Source of the DNA: Candidatus Manganitrophaceae bacterium
Lineage (GTDB): Bacteria > Nitrospirota > Nitrospiria > SBBL01 > Manganitrophaceae
NCBI GenBank assembly: GCA_004297235.1
Contig: SCUR01000601.1
Span: forward strand, 1-13,879
Length of the DNA stretch: 13,879 bases
Direction: 5' to 3'
Under the pieces are notes generated by a model. The model worked only from the letters and a program-made list of their open reading frames with translations. It was not told the DNA's origin and did not search any database. Both the position numbers and the translations under genes were made by a program. Positions 6,560 to 13,164 of this stretch are shown one piece after another. The stretch's first letter is position 1. The number at the start of each line of letters is the position of its first letter.

Positions 6560-8275
6560 ATGCGCTCTATGCAAAAACAGAATCAACCCCCGCAGCGGGC
6601 ATCCTCCCGCGCCGCACGATCGACTCCTTCGGCAGATCACCCAAAACATCCATCGATTCACCTGCAGCGCACCCTCGGAAATCAAGCCGTGTGCCGGCTG
6701 CAGGCCAAGCGGATGGTCGGCTCTCCCGGCGACATCTACGAACAAGAGGCCGACCGCATCGCCGATCAAGTGATGCGGACGCCGGCGCCGCGGATTCAGC
6801 GCCCCTGCGCCTGCGGCGCAACCTGCTCCAAGTGTGAGGCGAACCCGGTGCAGACGAAGCGCGTCGGATCGAGCGAGGGGACACAGACCGCCGCGCCGCC
6901 GATCGTCGACGAGGCCTTGCGCTCCTCCGGCCAGCCGCTCGATCCGGCGGCGCGCGCCTTCATGGAGCCGCGCTTCGGCCGCGACTTCAGCCAGGTCCGC
7001 GTCCACACGAATGGCAAAGCGGCCACCGCTTCGCGATCGATCCAGGCGCTGGCGTATACCGCCGGCCGCGACATCGTCTTCGCTCCCGATCAATATTCCC
7101 CCCGGACCGAGCGCGGCCGGCGACTGCTGGCGCATGAGCTGGCGCACGTGGTTCAGCAGGGGGAGGGCCAACCGGCCGATCGGATTTCCCGGTTTTCGGA
7201 CACCGACCATTTCGTTCTGGAAGAAGCGGCGTTGGAACTCTCCGAACTGTCGGCGGGGGAGATCAAGCAGATCCATGCCGGCAACATCAAACGGGACTAC
7301 AGCCAGACGGGAGCCGTCGCCAACCTGCTGCTTCTCTGCGATGCCGGCAATTACGGCGGCTATAAAGCCTACGAGCATTTTGATGACTTCCAATGGGATG
7401 AGCAGTTACAGAAATGGCAAGCGAAGAAAGACCCCACCGCGTTCGGCAAAAAAAATCCGATCAGCCATATCGATGAAGAATTAGTGAAGTTCGTCGATGC
7501 TCTGCCCGACATGACGGCGTTTCAGCATGTCGGCAGCGCGTTTCATGCCGTCGAAGATTTCTTCGCCCACTCCAACTTTGTCGAGCTGACCCACGGCGAC
7601 TTTCGCTTCGGGAAAAAGCTGGTGACCGGCGGGGGAGGGTCGGGGGATACTTCCGTTCTCAGAATATTGGAATCGGTCAGCGGGGAGGAGACCGCTCCTT
7701 TTTACAAAGGACAGGCCGAGAAAGAAACGGCCAAATCGCCCCCGCACGCCCATGCCCGGATGGCCAAAGATTACAAGGCCAATCCTTACTACATGGAAGC
7801 GGTCGTGATGGCGGCCCTGGTGATCCAGGAGCTCGGATCCGAGATCAAGGCCCTGCGGGGTCTCGCAACCAAAGAAGAGCAGGTCAAACAGGTTCGCGAT
7901 GTGATCATGGCGAAGGTGAAACGATTCCTCCGTCCGCCCGATGAGAACGACAAGTGGTGGGAGACGCTGCTCGCTTCGGGCGGCAAGGCGATGGAAAAAG
8001 CGGTCAGAGAAAAGATGGCGAAAACGCCGGTGACGAAGAACCAGTGTATCCTCAGCCCCTTGAGATCGATCGAAGCAAGCAAGAACTCCAATCTCAAACT
8101 GTTCGGGCCGACCTTCCCGGTGGAGACGAAGCATGGCCATGTGATGATCCAGGTCGGAACCGGATTCTTGGCGCCCCCCGCCTTCAAAGGGCCGTCCGGC
8201 GCGGTGGAACCCCGAAGCTTTGATTTTGTGCCGGTGGGAGTGCAGATCACCGGGACGTTTGATCTGCTAAAATAG
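6560..8275 (+). CDS. DUF4157 (eCIS core) zincin-like domain fused to Het-C-like domain, predicted toxin/effector
   Basis: A 571-residue protein with two recognisable parts. The N-terminal half has the eCIS-associated DUF4157 plan: LQRTLGNQAVCRLQ (35-48), SPGDIYEQEADRIADQVM (55-72), a Cys cluster CACGATCSKC (83-92), and the domain proper at about 116-210 with FGRDFSQVRVHT, AYTAGRDIVFAPDQY and the zinc-protease motif H192-E-L-A-H196. The C-terminal part from about 215 recalls Het-C proteins: NIKRDYSQ (242-249), YEHFDD (271-276) and FQHVGSAFHAVEDFFAHSNFVEL (321-343), where H329-x3-D333-x3-H337 resembles metal ligands of the zinc phospholipase C/S1-P1 nuclease superfamily. DUF4157 proteins often accompany extracellular contractile injection systems as carriers or autoprocessing parts of effectors. 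I infer a membrane-acting or hydrolytic toxin. ATG 6569 is an alternative start, better spaced from GGAAGAAG (6549-6556). No signal peptide is seen. Confidence 0.82.
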   Translation: MRSMQKQNQPPQRASSRAARSTPSADHPKHPSIHLQRTLGNQAVCRLQAKRMVGSPGDIYEQEADRIADQVMRTPAPRIQRPCACGATCSKCEANPVQTKRVGSSEGTQTAAPPIVDEALRSSGQPLDPAARAFMEPRFGRDFSQVRVHTNGKAATASRSIQALAYTAGRDIVFAPDQYSPRTERGRRLLAHELAHVVQQGEGQPADRISRFSDTDHFVLEEAALELSELSAGEIKQIHAGNIKRDYSQTGAVANLLLLCDAGNYGGYKAYEHFDDFQWDEQLQKWQAKKDPTAFGKKNPISHIDEELVKFVDALPDMTAFQHVGSAFHAVEDFFAHSNFVELTHGDFRFGKKLVTGGGGSGDTSVLRILESVSGEETAPFYKGQAEKETAKSPPHAHARMAKDYKANPYYMEAVVMAALVIQELGSEIKALRGLATKEEQVKQVRDVIMAKVKRFLRPPDENDKWWETLLASGGKAMEKAVREKMAKTPVTKNQCILSPLRSIEASKNSNLKLFGPTFPVETKHGHVMIQVGTGFLAPPAFKGPSGAVEPRSFDFVPVGVQITGTFDLLK

Positions 8276-8310
8276 GAAGGATCAAACGGTCTGATTTTTA
8301 TCGTCGAGGA

Positions 8311-9006
8311 ATGAAGGGTTCTATCTTCGTTAAAGGGTTTATCTTCGTTGTTGCGCTCGCCGCGGTCTGGATCGCAACCGGCCCCGGTCCGGCCCGAGGG
8401 GACGACGACCTCAATCAACGGCTCGTCGCCGCCGCCGCGAACGGCAACACGTCGCGGGTCCTCGATCTTCTGCAGAAAGGGGCCGACGTCAACGCCCGAG
8501 GCGCACGCGGACGAACACCGGTCATGGCCGCCGCGTATGGAAATCACATCGAGACGGTGGAGGCGCTCATCGGGCGGGGGGCCGATGTCAACCTCCGCGA
8601 CAACCAGCTGAACAATCCCTTCCTCTATGCAGGGGCCGAAGGCCTCCTCGATCTCTTGAAGCTGACCGTTGAAGCCGGGGCCGATCCGAAGCTGACCAAC
8701 CGCTTTGGCGGGACGGCGCTGATCCCCGCCGCGGAGCGGGGGCACGTCGAGGTGTTGAAATATCTTCTGACACGAACCAATATCGATATCAATCACGTCA
8801 ACAACTTGGGATGGACCGCCCTTTTGGAAACGATCGTCCTTTCCGACGGCGGCCCGAGGCACCGGGAGAGCGTCGCCATCCTGATCCAACATGGGGCCGA
8901 CGTCAATATCCCCGACCGCTCGGGCCACACGCCGCTTTATCATGCCAAAGCGCGCGGGTTTAAAGAGATCCAAGCGCTTCTGGAGGCCGCGGGCGCCCGC
9001 CCCTAG
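8311..9006 (+). CDS. Exported ankyrin-repeat protein
   Basis: A 231-residue protein with a Sec signal peptide: basic start MKGSIFVKG, hydrophobic core FIFVVALAAVWIA, and a likely cleavage after PARG near residue 30. The mature part is built almost entirely of ankyrin repeats of about 33 residues, at roughly 34-66, 67-99, 100-132, 133-166, 167-202 and 203-231, with repeated GADVN and TPL/TAL turns. A periplasmic protein-binding role is expected; no catalytic motif is visible. It begins 35 bp after the DUF4157-Het-C gene, so it could be co-expressed and might act as its partner or immunity protein. However, very similar exported ankyrin proteins occur widely in diderms, so an independent role is equally likely. 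The Shine-Dalgarno-like GAGGA directly abuts the ATG, which is poor spacing. Confidence 0.88.
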   Translation: MKGSIFVKGFIFVVALAAVWIATGPGPARGDDDLNQRLVAAAANGNTSRVLDLLQKGADVNARGARGRTPVMAAAYGNHIETVEALIGRGADVNLRDNQLNNPFLYAGAEGLLDLLKLTVEAGADPKLTNRFGGTALIPAAERGHVEVLKYLLTRTNIDINHVNNLGWTALLETIVLSDGGPRHRESVAILIQHGADVNIPDRSGHTPLYHAKARGFKEIQALLEAAGARP

Positions 9007-9109
9007 AAGGCTTAAAAGAATAACCCGAAAAGGATTCCTTGACGCAAACGAAGCGGCCTTGCGGATACGAAATCGCGTCGACCGATCCTCTTCCGGAGCC
9101 AAGAGAATC

Positions 9110-9604
9110 ATGATGAAAGGATGTCTGGCGGTCATTTTCTTTTTCTCTCTGGTTCTCTTTTTCCCGAACCGCGCGCAGGCCGAAGAGGCAGATGGTTCAG
9201 CCGGGACGTCGGGGTTAAGCGGGCTTGCGCTGATCGGTCTCACCGAGGGTTTCTTTGCCGTCAATTCGGGCTTGGCGACCCTCTCTCCCAGAGTGTATGG
9301 GGGTGCGGGATTGCTTCTTCTTCCGCTCGGGTTGGCCCAAGGGGGAAACTCGAAAGGAAATATTGTCGCGGCCTCTCTTTTCGCAGGGCTTTGCGTCTAC
9401 AATCTGGTGGTGCCGGCCAGGCAGGACTTATCGAATTCTGAGGTGTTTGTTCATAACATGATCGGTTGGCACGTTCTTGCTTTGGGGGTCGGGGCGGTCT
9501 CTTTCTTTACGCCCGAGTCGGATGAAAAGACGCAACAGGCGCTGCGGTTTGATCTCCGCCTCGGTTCAGCGGGTCCGATGTTGATCGCTCAATACCGGTT
9601 TTGA
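9110..9604 (+). CDS. Small membrane protein of unknown function
   Basis: I do not recognise this family. The 164-residue product starts with a signal peptide or signal anchor (MMKGCLAVIFFFSLVLFFP) with a plausible cleavage after AQA (about residue 24). It then has four hydrophobic stretches rich in Gly, Ala and Leu (about 36-58, 66-80, 86-102 and 115-133) and ends in an alternating segment RFDLRLGSAGPMLIAQYRF that looks like a beta-strand pair ending in Phe. Two adjacent ATG codons (9110, 9113) are possible starts. The reading can be extended upstream to 8891, but that part overlaps the ankyrin gene in another frame and is not protein-like. Ten bases downstream of its stop begins the next gene, so the pair is probably one unit. 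Confidence 0.7.
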   Translation: MMKGCLAVIFFFSLVLFFPNRAQAEEADGSAGTSGLSGLALIGLTEGFFAVNSGLATLSPRVYGGAGLLLLPLGLAQGGNSKGNIVAASLFAGLCVYNLVVPARQDLSNSEVFVHNMIGWHVLALGVGAVSFFTPESDEKTQQALRFDLRLGSAGPMLIAQYRF

Positions 9605-9613
9605 TTGGTTTCG

Positions 9614-10264
9614 ATGAAAAAAATTATCAAAGAAGACGAACGGGAATTGGTTGTAGAGGTGAGTTCGGGATTCTTGAAGGGGATCGGCGTCGCGGCGCTC
9701 TTCTTCTTGGGATTTCCTCTGATCCGATTTTTTCTCCGAAACCCGCTCGACCAAGAGCATCTCGTCGGATATATCGGCGCCGCGGTCACCTGCGGCCTCA
9801 GCTATTTAGTCGCCTTTGAGGAAGCGCGTTTTTCCTTCGATTCAGGGACCCGCTTGCTGACCTGGAGACGGAGGCGTTCTCTTTCTAAAAAAGAGGGGAG
9901 CATTCCATTTAGTCAGATCGAGCAGGTCGTCCTCGAGTCGGCGATCGGCAACAATAAATATTATCCCAAACATCGTGTGATTCTTCGGACGGGGGAGGGC
10001 GCGCTGCCGATCTCCCTCTCCTATGAACATGATGACCTGAATCAAGCGATCGCGGAGCGGATTCGATCTCGCCTCGGCCTGTCGCCGAACGCGCTGGTGG
10101 CCGACAGTATTCAATCGCTGGTCGAGCGGGGTCTTGATCTCGACGCGATCCGACTCCTTCGAGAGAAAGAGGGTCTTTCACTCGCCGACGCGAAGAAGCG
10201 GATCGCAGAGATCAAAAATCAAGCAGAAAGAAAAACAGCCGCTCAGACAGACAGTTCCCTCTGA
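9614..10264 (+). CDS. Membrane protein with PH-like region and L7/L12-like C-terminal segment
   Basis: A 216-residue protein, starting at ATG 9614 (a TTG at 9605 is also in frame). Two membrane segments (about 20-41 and 50-68) are followed by a beta-rich cytosolic part, about 70-135 (FSFDSGTRLLTWRRRR, IPFSQIEQVVLES, HRVILRTGEGALPISLSY), which recalls bacterial PH-like domains of small membrane proteins. The end, DLDAIRLLREKEGLSLADAKKRIAEI (175-200), resembles the helix-loop-helix of the ribosomal protein L7/L12 C-terminal domain (pattern IkxvRxxtGLgLkEAKxxve). The function is unknown; I infer a membrane-anchored interaction protein. No strong ribosome binding site is seen, but the gene before ends just 9 bases upstream. 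Its last 22 bases overlap the end of the minus-strand histidine kinase gene. Confidence 0.75.
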   Translation: MKKIIKEDERELVVEVSSGFLKGIGVAALFFLGFPLIRFFLRNPLDQEHLVGYIGAAVTCGLSYLVAFEEARFSFDSGTRLLTWRRRRSLSKKEGSIPFSQIEQVVLESAIGNNKYYPKHRVILRTGEGALPISLSYEHDDLNQAIAERIRSRLGLSPNALVADSIQSLVERGLDLDAIRLLREKEGLSLADAKKRIAEIKNQAERKTAAQTDSSL

Positions 10265-11583
10265 GGAAGACGGACAAAAAAGGTCGCCCCCTCTCCCTTC
10301 TTCGACTCCAGCCAGATTTCTCCTCCGGCCAGATGGACAATCTTTTGAGCGATCGAGAGGCCGATCCCGGTCCCCTCGGTCTCCACCTCTTTGAGTCGAT
10401 GAAACGGGGCGAAGATCACTTCGTGGTATTGAGGGTCGATGCCGATTCCGTTGTCTTTGACGTAAAAAGTATACGCGCCGTCCGCCTTGCGGCCGCCGAT
10501 GTGAATTGCCGGACGGGGCTGGGTTCCCATAAAATGAATCGCATTTCCGATCAGATGAAAGAAAATTTGGGTGAGCTGGTCTTTATCAAAGACCATCTCC
10601 GAAAGCGGCGCATCGAAGTGGACCTCTATCTTTTTCTTTTGAATCTTTTCTGAAAATTGGCCGATCACCTCATTGACGATTTTCTCCGTTTCCAACCGTT
10701 GTTCCTGTTTCCGATGCCGGCTGATCTTCGTGTAGTCGAGAATGTCGGAGATCAGCTGCCCCATGAAATCGACATTATCCAGCAGGCGATTGAAATAGCG
10801 CTGGCCCTCCTCATCGATTTTATCTTGATACCGCTGTTTCAAAATAGAGGCGATCCCGTGAATCGAGACGATCGGCGTCTTTAAATCGTGCGTGGTCGTG
10901 TAGGCGATCGTCTGCATCTCGTCCCGGCTCCGTTGAAGCTCTTTGTTCGCCCGCGTCAGTTCCACCGTTTTTACTTCCAGTTGCGAGGTCCGCTCCAGCA
11001 CCCGATGTTCTAATGTTTGATTCAATTCCTTCATCTCGGTCTCTACCTTGATCCGTTCAATGACTGCTTTTTCCAAGCTGGTGACGTTGCGCCGCAGCTC
11101 CAATTGGGTGACGACCTGGTAGGCCAAGATGTGAAGGGCCTCCGTCTGCTCCGGGGTGAGGCCCCCCCTCGGTTTTTGGTCGATGACGCAGAGCGTTCCA
11201 AGCGAGAGGCCGTCCGGCGTGATCAGCGGCGCCCCGGCATAAAATCGAACCTGAAGCGGGGCGGCGACCAGATCGCTGGAGACAAAACGCTCATCCTGTG
11301 TGGCGTTCTGCACGGTGAACAGGTCGGGAAGCATGATGGCATGGGTGCAGAAACAGCCGACGTTGCGCGGTATCTCCGTGATCGGAAGATCGATCCCGGT
11401 CTTCGACTTAAACCAGAGGCGGTGAGAGTCGACAAAGCTGATGACCGCCACCGGCGTCTGACAGATATAGGCGGCCAGCCGGGTGAGATTGTCATAAACT
11501 TTTTCCGGAGAGGTATCTAAAATCTTATATCGATGAAGCGCTTTGACCCGCTCGGTCTCATTGGATGGCATCGGCATTTGCAT
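10243..11583 (-). CDS. GAF-domain sensor histidine kinase
   Basis: A 446-residue soluble sensor kinase with no membrane segment, so it senses inside the cell. Order: GAF domain (about 25-165, with VAVISFVDSHRLWFKS, GCFCTHAI, FYAGAPL and LGTLCVID), a coiled coil (about 168-225), the HisKA dimerisation helix with phospho-acceptor H232 in TTHDLKTPI, and an HATPase domain with N-box N347, D377-N-G-I-G-I and GTGIGL (404-409). The start is well supported: on the minus strand AAGGAG (plus-strand CTCCTT, 11591-11596) lies eight bases before ATG. No response regulator is adjacent and no receiver domain is fused, so its partner is elsewhere. CFC at 77-79 is typical of this GAF subtype and does not by itself indicate a chromophore. 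It converges with the preceding membrane-protein gene, overlapping it by 22 bp. Confidence 0.93.
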   Translation of the reverse strand: MQMPMPSNETERVKALHRYKILDTSPEKVYDNLTRLAAYICQTPVAVISFVDSHRLWFKSKTGIDLPITEIPRNVGCFCTHAIMLPDLFTVQNATQDERFVSSDLVAAPLQVRFYAGAPLITPDGLSLGTLCVIDQKPRGGLTPEQTEALHILAYQVVTQLELRRNVTSLEKAVIERIKVETEMKELNQTLEHRVLERTSQLEVKTVELTRANKELQRSRDEMQTIAYTTTHDLKTPIVSIHGIASILKQRYQDKIDEEGQRYFNRLLDNVDFMGQLISDILDYTKISRHRKQEQRLETEKIVNEVIGQFSEKIQKKKIEVHFDAPLSEMVFDKDQLTQIFFHLIGNAIHFMGTQPRPAIHIGGRKADGAYTFYVKDNGIGIDPQYHEVIFAPFHRLKEVETEGTGIGLSIAQKIVHLAGGEIWLESKKGEGATFFVRLPQRELSV

Positions 11584-11736
11584 AAGGGAGCTCCTTCCGT
11601 TGATCGGGTGTTTGGATTGGATTGAATCCCTTTCGGGTTTAAGGCATACTCTCCTCAGTCGGATGGAAGACCGAGATTGTTAAAAAGTATACCCCCTCTT
11701 TAAAAAACCGTCCTGGCCGGATCGTGGAATAATTCT
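11584..11736. promoter_or_regulatory. Divergent intergenic region between histidine kinase and mpg
   Basis: These 153 bp separate two divergently transcribed genes and must hold at least one promoter for each. On the minus strand I see the kinase ribosome binding site and a small hairpin, ACCC-GAAA-GGG(A)T, in its leader (plus strand about 11627-11641). TATACT on the minus strand (plus about 11686-11691) could be a -10 box, but no matching -35 is clear. The AT-rich tract at 11680-11707 stands out against the GC-rich surroundings. Confidence 0.35.
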
Positions 11737-12288
11737 TTGGAAAAACTGAAACGCGCATTTTATGATCGAGAGACCGTCACGGTCGCCAAAGCGCTGCTCG
11801 GGAAATATCTCGTTCATGTATCGGACGGCCTCGAGCGGATCGGGCGGATCGTGGAGGTAGAGGCCTACCTCGGGGAACACGATCTCGCCGCGCACTCCTC
11901 CAAGGGGCTCACGGAGCGGACGAAAATCATGTTCGGCCCGCCCGGCCATGCCTATGTCTACCTGATTTATGGAATCTACTACTGCATGAATGTGGTCACC
12001 GAGCGCGAGGGGCATGCGTCGGCGGTGCTGCTGCGGGCGATTGAGCCGGTAAAAAATGTCGCGGGGCGGACCCAAGGTCCCGGTCTTCTCTGTAAAGCAA
12101 TGGGAATCGACAAGCGTCTGAACGGACACGATCTGCTCAGCGATGATTTTTATATTGCGGCGGCGGAGGAGGAGAAGCCTCCGGTGATCGTGAAACGACC
12201 TCGCATCGGTGTCGATTACGCGGGACACTGGGCAAAGCGGCTCCTGCGGTTTTACATCAAAGGAAATCGGTTTATCTCGAAGCCGTAA
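11737..12288 (+). CDS. mpg: DNA-3-methyladenine glycosylase (AAG/MPG family)
   Basis: Base-excision repair enzyme that removes 3-methyladenine, hypoxanthine and similar alkylated or deaminated purines. The 183 residues cover the whole bacterial family length. By comparison with human AAG the active site is complete: E42 in VEVEAY equals the catalytic Glu125, Y44 equals Tyr127, H53 equals His136, Y75 equals Tyr159, Y78 is the intercalating Tyr162, N85 equals Asn169 and R100 in VLLRAIEP equals Arg182. GPGLLCKAMGI and the C-terminal PRIGVDYAG are also typical. The start is TTG 11737, chosen because the family begins with a short basic segment before FYDR and no ATG or GTG is available; the frame is closed upstream by TAA at 11701. 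There is no clear Shine-Dalgarno. It stands alone, divergent from the kinase. Confidence 0.93.
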   Translation: MEKLKRAFYDRETVTVAKALLGKYLVHVSDGLERIGRIVEVEAYLGEHDLAAHSSKGLTERTKIMFGPPGHAYVYLIYGIYYCMNVVTEREGHASAVLLRAIEPVKNVAGRTQGPGLLCKAMGIDKRLNGHDLLSDDFYIAAAEEEKPPVIVKRPRIGVDYAGHWAKRLLRFYIKGNRFISKP

Positions 12289-12303
12289 ATCTTGTCTCGA
12301 CTC

Positions 12304-12311
12304 CCTCATTT
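12304..12311 (+). repeat. Left flanking direct repeat (probable target-site duplication)
   Basis: CCTCATTT directly before the left terminal inverted repeat is identical to the eight bases directly after the right one (12888-12895). Perfect 8-bp direct repeats abutting inverted ends are the mark of transposition. A third copy of the same 8-mer lies inside the left end at 12320-12327. Confidence 0.7.
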
Positions 12312-12431
12312 GGTAGTGTCCTCATTTGCGAGATGGGGATAGTTGGAATGGGGCGTTGCCCCAAACCCCACCGTGGGGCCGCCACGCCGCGGCCCCTTCG
12401 GCCTCCCCGGGCGCCGGGGTGAACCCCTGGA

Positions 12432-12481
12432 CCCCACGGTCGAAACTCGCACACTCACAGAAGAGCACTGTGATTGTGCTT
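12432..12481 (+). repeat. Internal inverted repeat, left arm
   Basis: The 50 bases starting CCCCACGGTCGAAACTCGC align, by hand, to the reverse complement of 12698-12748 at about 80% identity, with one single-base gap. This shows that the symmetry of the element goes well beyond its terminal repeats and that a transcript could fold into a long hairpin. Confidence 0.6.
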
Positions 12482-12697
12482 CAAACAGTCGACCTTGTAA
12501 GGTAGGTGAAACGTCTGGACAGAAGGAAACGCAGGAGTGCGTGAACGACCCAGGAGAGTCCCTCCAAGCGCGCAGGCTCGGTAAACTTTTATCATTAAAA
12601 ACAGAAGAGCAAAGAGGCTGCGCGTGTGCGGCCTGCGGACGCGATATACCCGCGTACTTTGATAGACGGTTTATCGACCAAATCAGGTCGCCTGCCG

Positions 12698-12748
12698 AAG
12701 CGCAATCCACGATGTTCTTTCGTGGTTGAGCGAGTTGCGACCGTGGGG
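12698..12748 (-). repeat. Internal inverted repeat, right arm
   Basis: Partner of the arm at 12432-12481. It includes its own small stem, CCACGA...TCGTGG (12707-12725), which the left arm keeps only partly, so the two arms have drifted. Confidence 0.6.
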
Positions 12749-12887
12749 GTGCTGGGGGTGTCCCCCCGCTGCCCTGGGAATCGAAAGGGGGGTGGGCAAG
12801 CACCCCCCGTCGTGGGGCTTGGGGCGAAGCCCCATTCCATGTCCTTCGTTCTTTGAACAATCTCTATAATTAAATTAGGACACTACC

Positions 12888-12895
12888 CCTCATTT
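12888..12895 (+). repeat. Right flanking direct repeat (probable target-site duplication)
   Basis: CCTCATTT follows immediately after the right terminal inverted repeat and matches 12304-12311 exactly, as expected for a duplicated target of eight bases. Confidence 0.7.
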
Positions 12896-13164
12896 TGTCG
12901 GCCTTGTTCCTTGGCGGAATTGAAGTTCCGGCACCGTATTCATCGTAACCTCCCTTACCCTTCCCGGTTTATATTCAAGATTCGTGCGTGAAATCGTGTT
13001 CTCCCGCACTGTATCGGGTCGCCCCCTTGTCCCTCTCCTCCTTTGTTGACTACAATCAATCATCATCCGATCGGCGCGGTTGAGCCCCCATTGTAAGGCG
13101 ACTTACTGTTCCGCGCGATACCTCAACATCTCCTCCGCCGGGTCGGACCCCAGCAGGGCTCTGA
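12896..13164 (+). other. Non-coding stretch upstream of mlaE
   Basis: About 270 bp with no plausible gene. TTGACT (about 13044-13049) could be a -35 box, but nothing close to TATAAT follows at the right distance. The stretch is pyrimidine-rich on this strand (several CCCTT/CTCCT runs). It must hold the mlaE promoter unless transcription comes from upstream through the mobile element. Confidence 0.35.

Larger units (their letters stand above)
12312..12887. mobile_element. Non-autonomous transposon-like element (MITE-like), 576 bp
   Basis: The element is bounded by inverted repeats GGTAGTGTCCTCATTT (12312-12327) and AAATTAGGACACTACC (12872-12887), matching at 15 of 16 positions with the outer 11 perfect, and flanked by perfect 8-bp direct repeats. 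Inside the ends, nested imperfect inverted repeats (from 12345 against 12838, and 12432-12481 against 12698-12748) make each half resemble the complement of the other. GC-rich hairpins such as GGGGC-GTT-GCCCC (12350-12362) and GGGGC-GAA-GCCCC (12821-12833) sit near both ends. No transposase is encoded: open frames inside are low-complexity readings of the repeats. Eight-base duplications and GG-starting ends are compatible with IS1595, IS256 or IS6-type transposases, but I cannot assign a family. It inserted between mpg and mlaE. Confidence 0.72.

Noticed and set aside
6560..8275. A complete contractile injection system
   Set aside because: Only the DUF4157-bearing gene is present; no sheath, tube, baseplate, spike or AAA ATPase gene can be found in the window.
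8891..9109. N-terminal extension of the small membrane protein
   Set aside because: The extension is an Arg/Lys-rich shadow of the ankyrin gene, while a clear signal peptide starts at 9110-9113.
7789..9264. Minus-strand open frame of 491 codons opposite the toxin and ankyrin genes
   Set aside because: It spans several genes and intergenic gaps on the other strand, and its sequence is low-complexity and domain-free, whereas the plus strand has clear domains.
12306..12860. Open frames on both strands inside the mobile element as a possible transposase
   Set aside because: The readings are made of the GC-rich inverted repeats, and no DDE, HUH or serine recombinase motif is visible. The stretch with CACAACGRD looks briefly protein-like but is too short and isolated.
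13044..13073. Sigma-70 promoter upstream of mlaE
   Set aside because: TTGACT is a fair -35 box, but the hexamer 17 bases downstream (GATCGG) does not resemble a -10 box.
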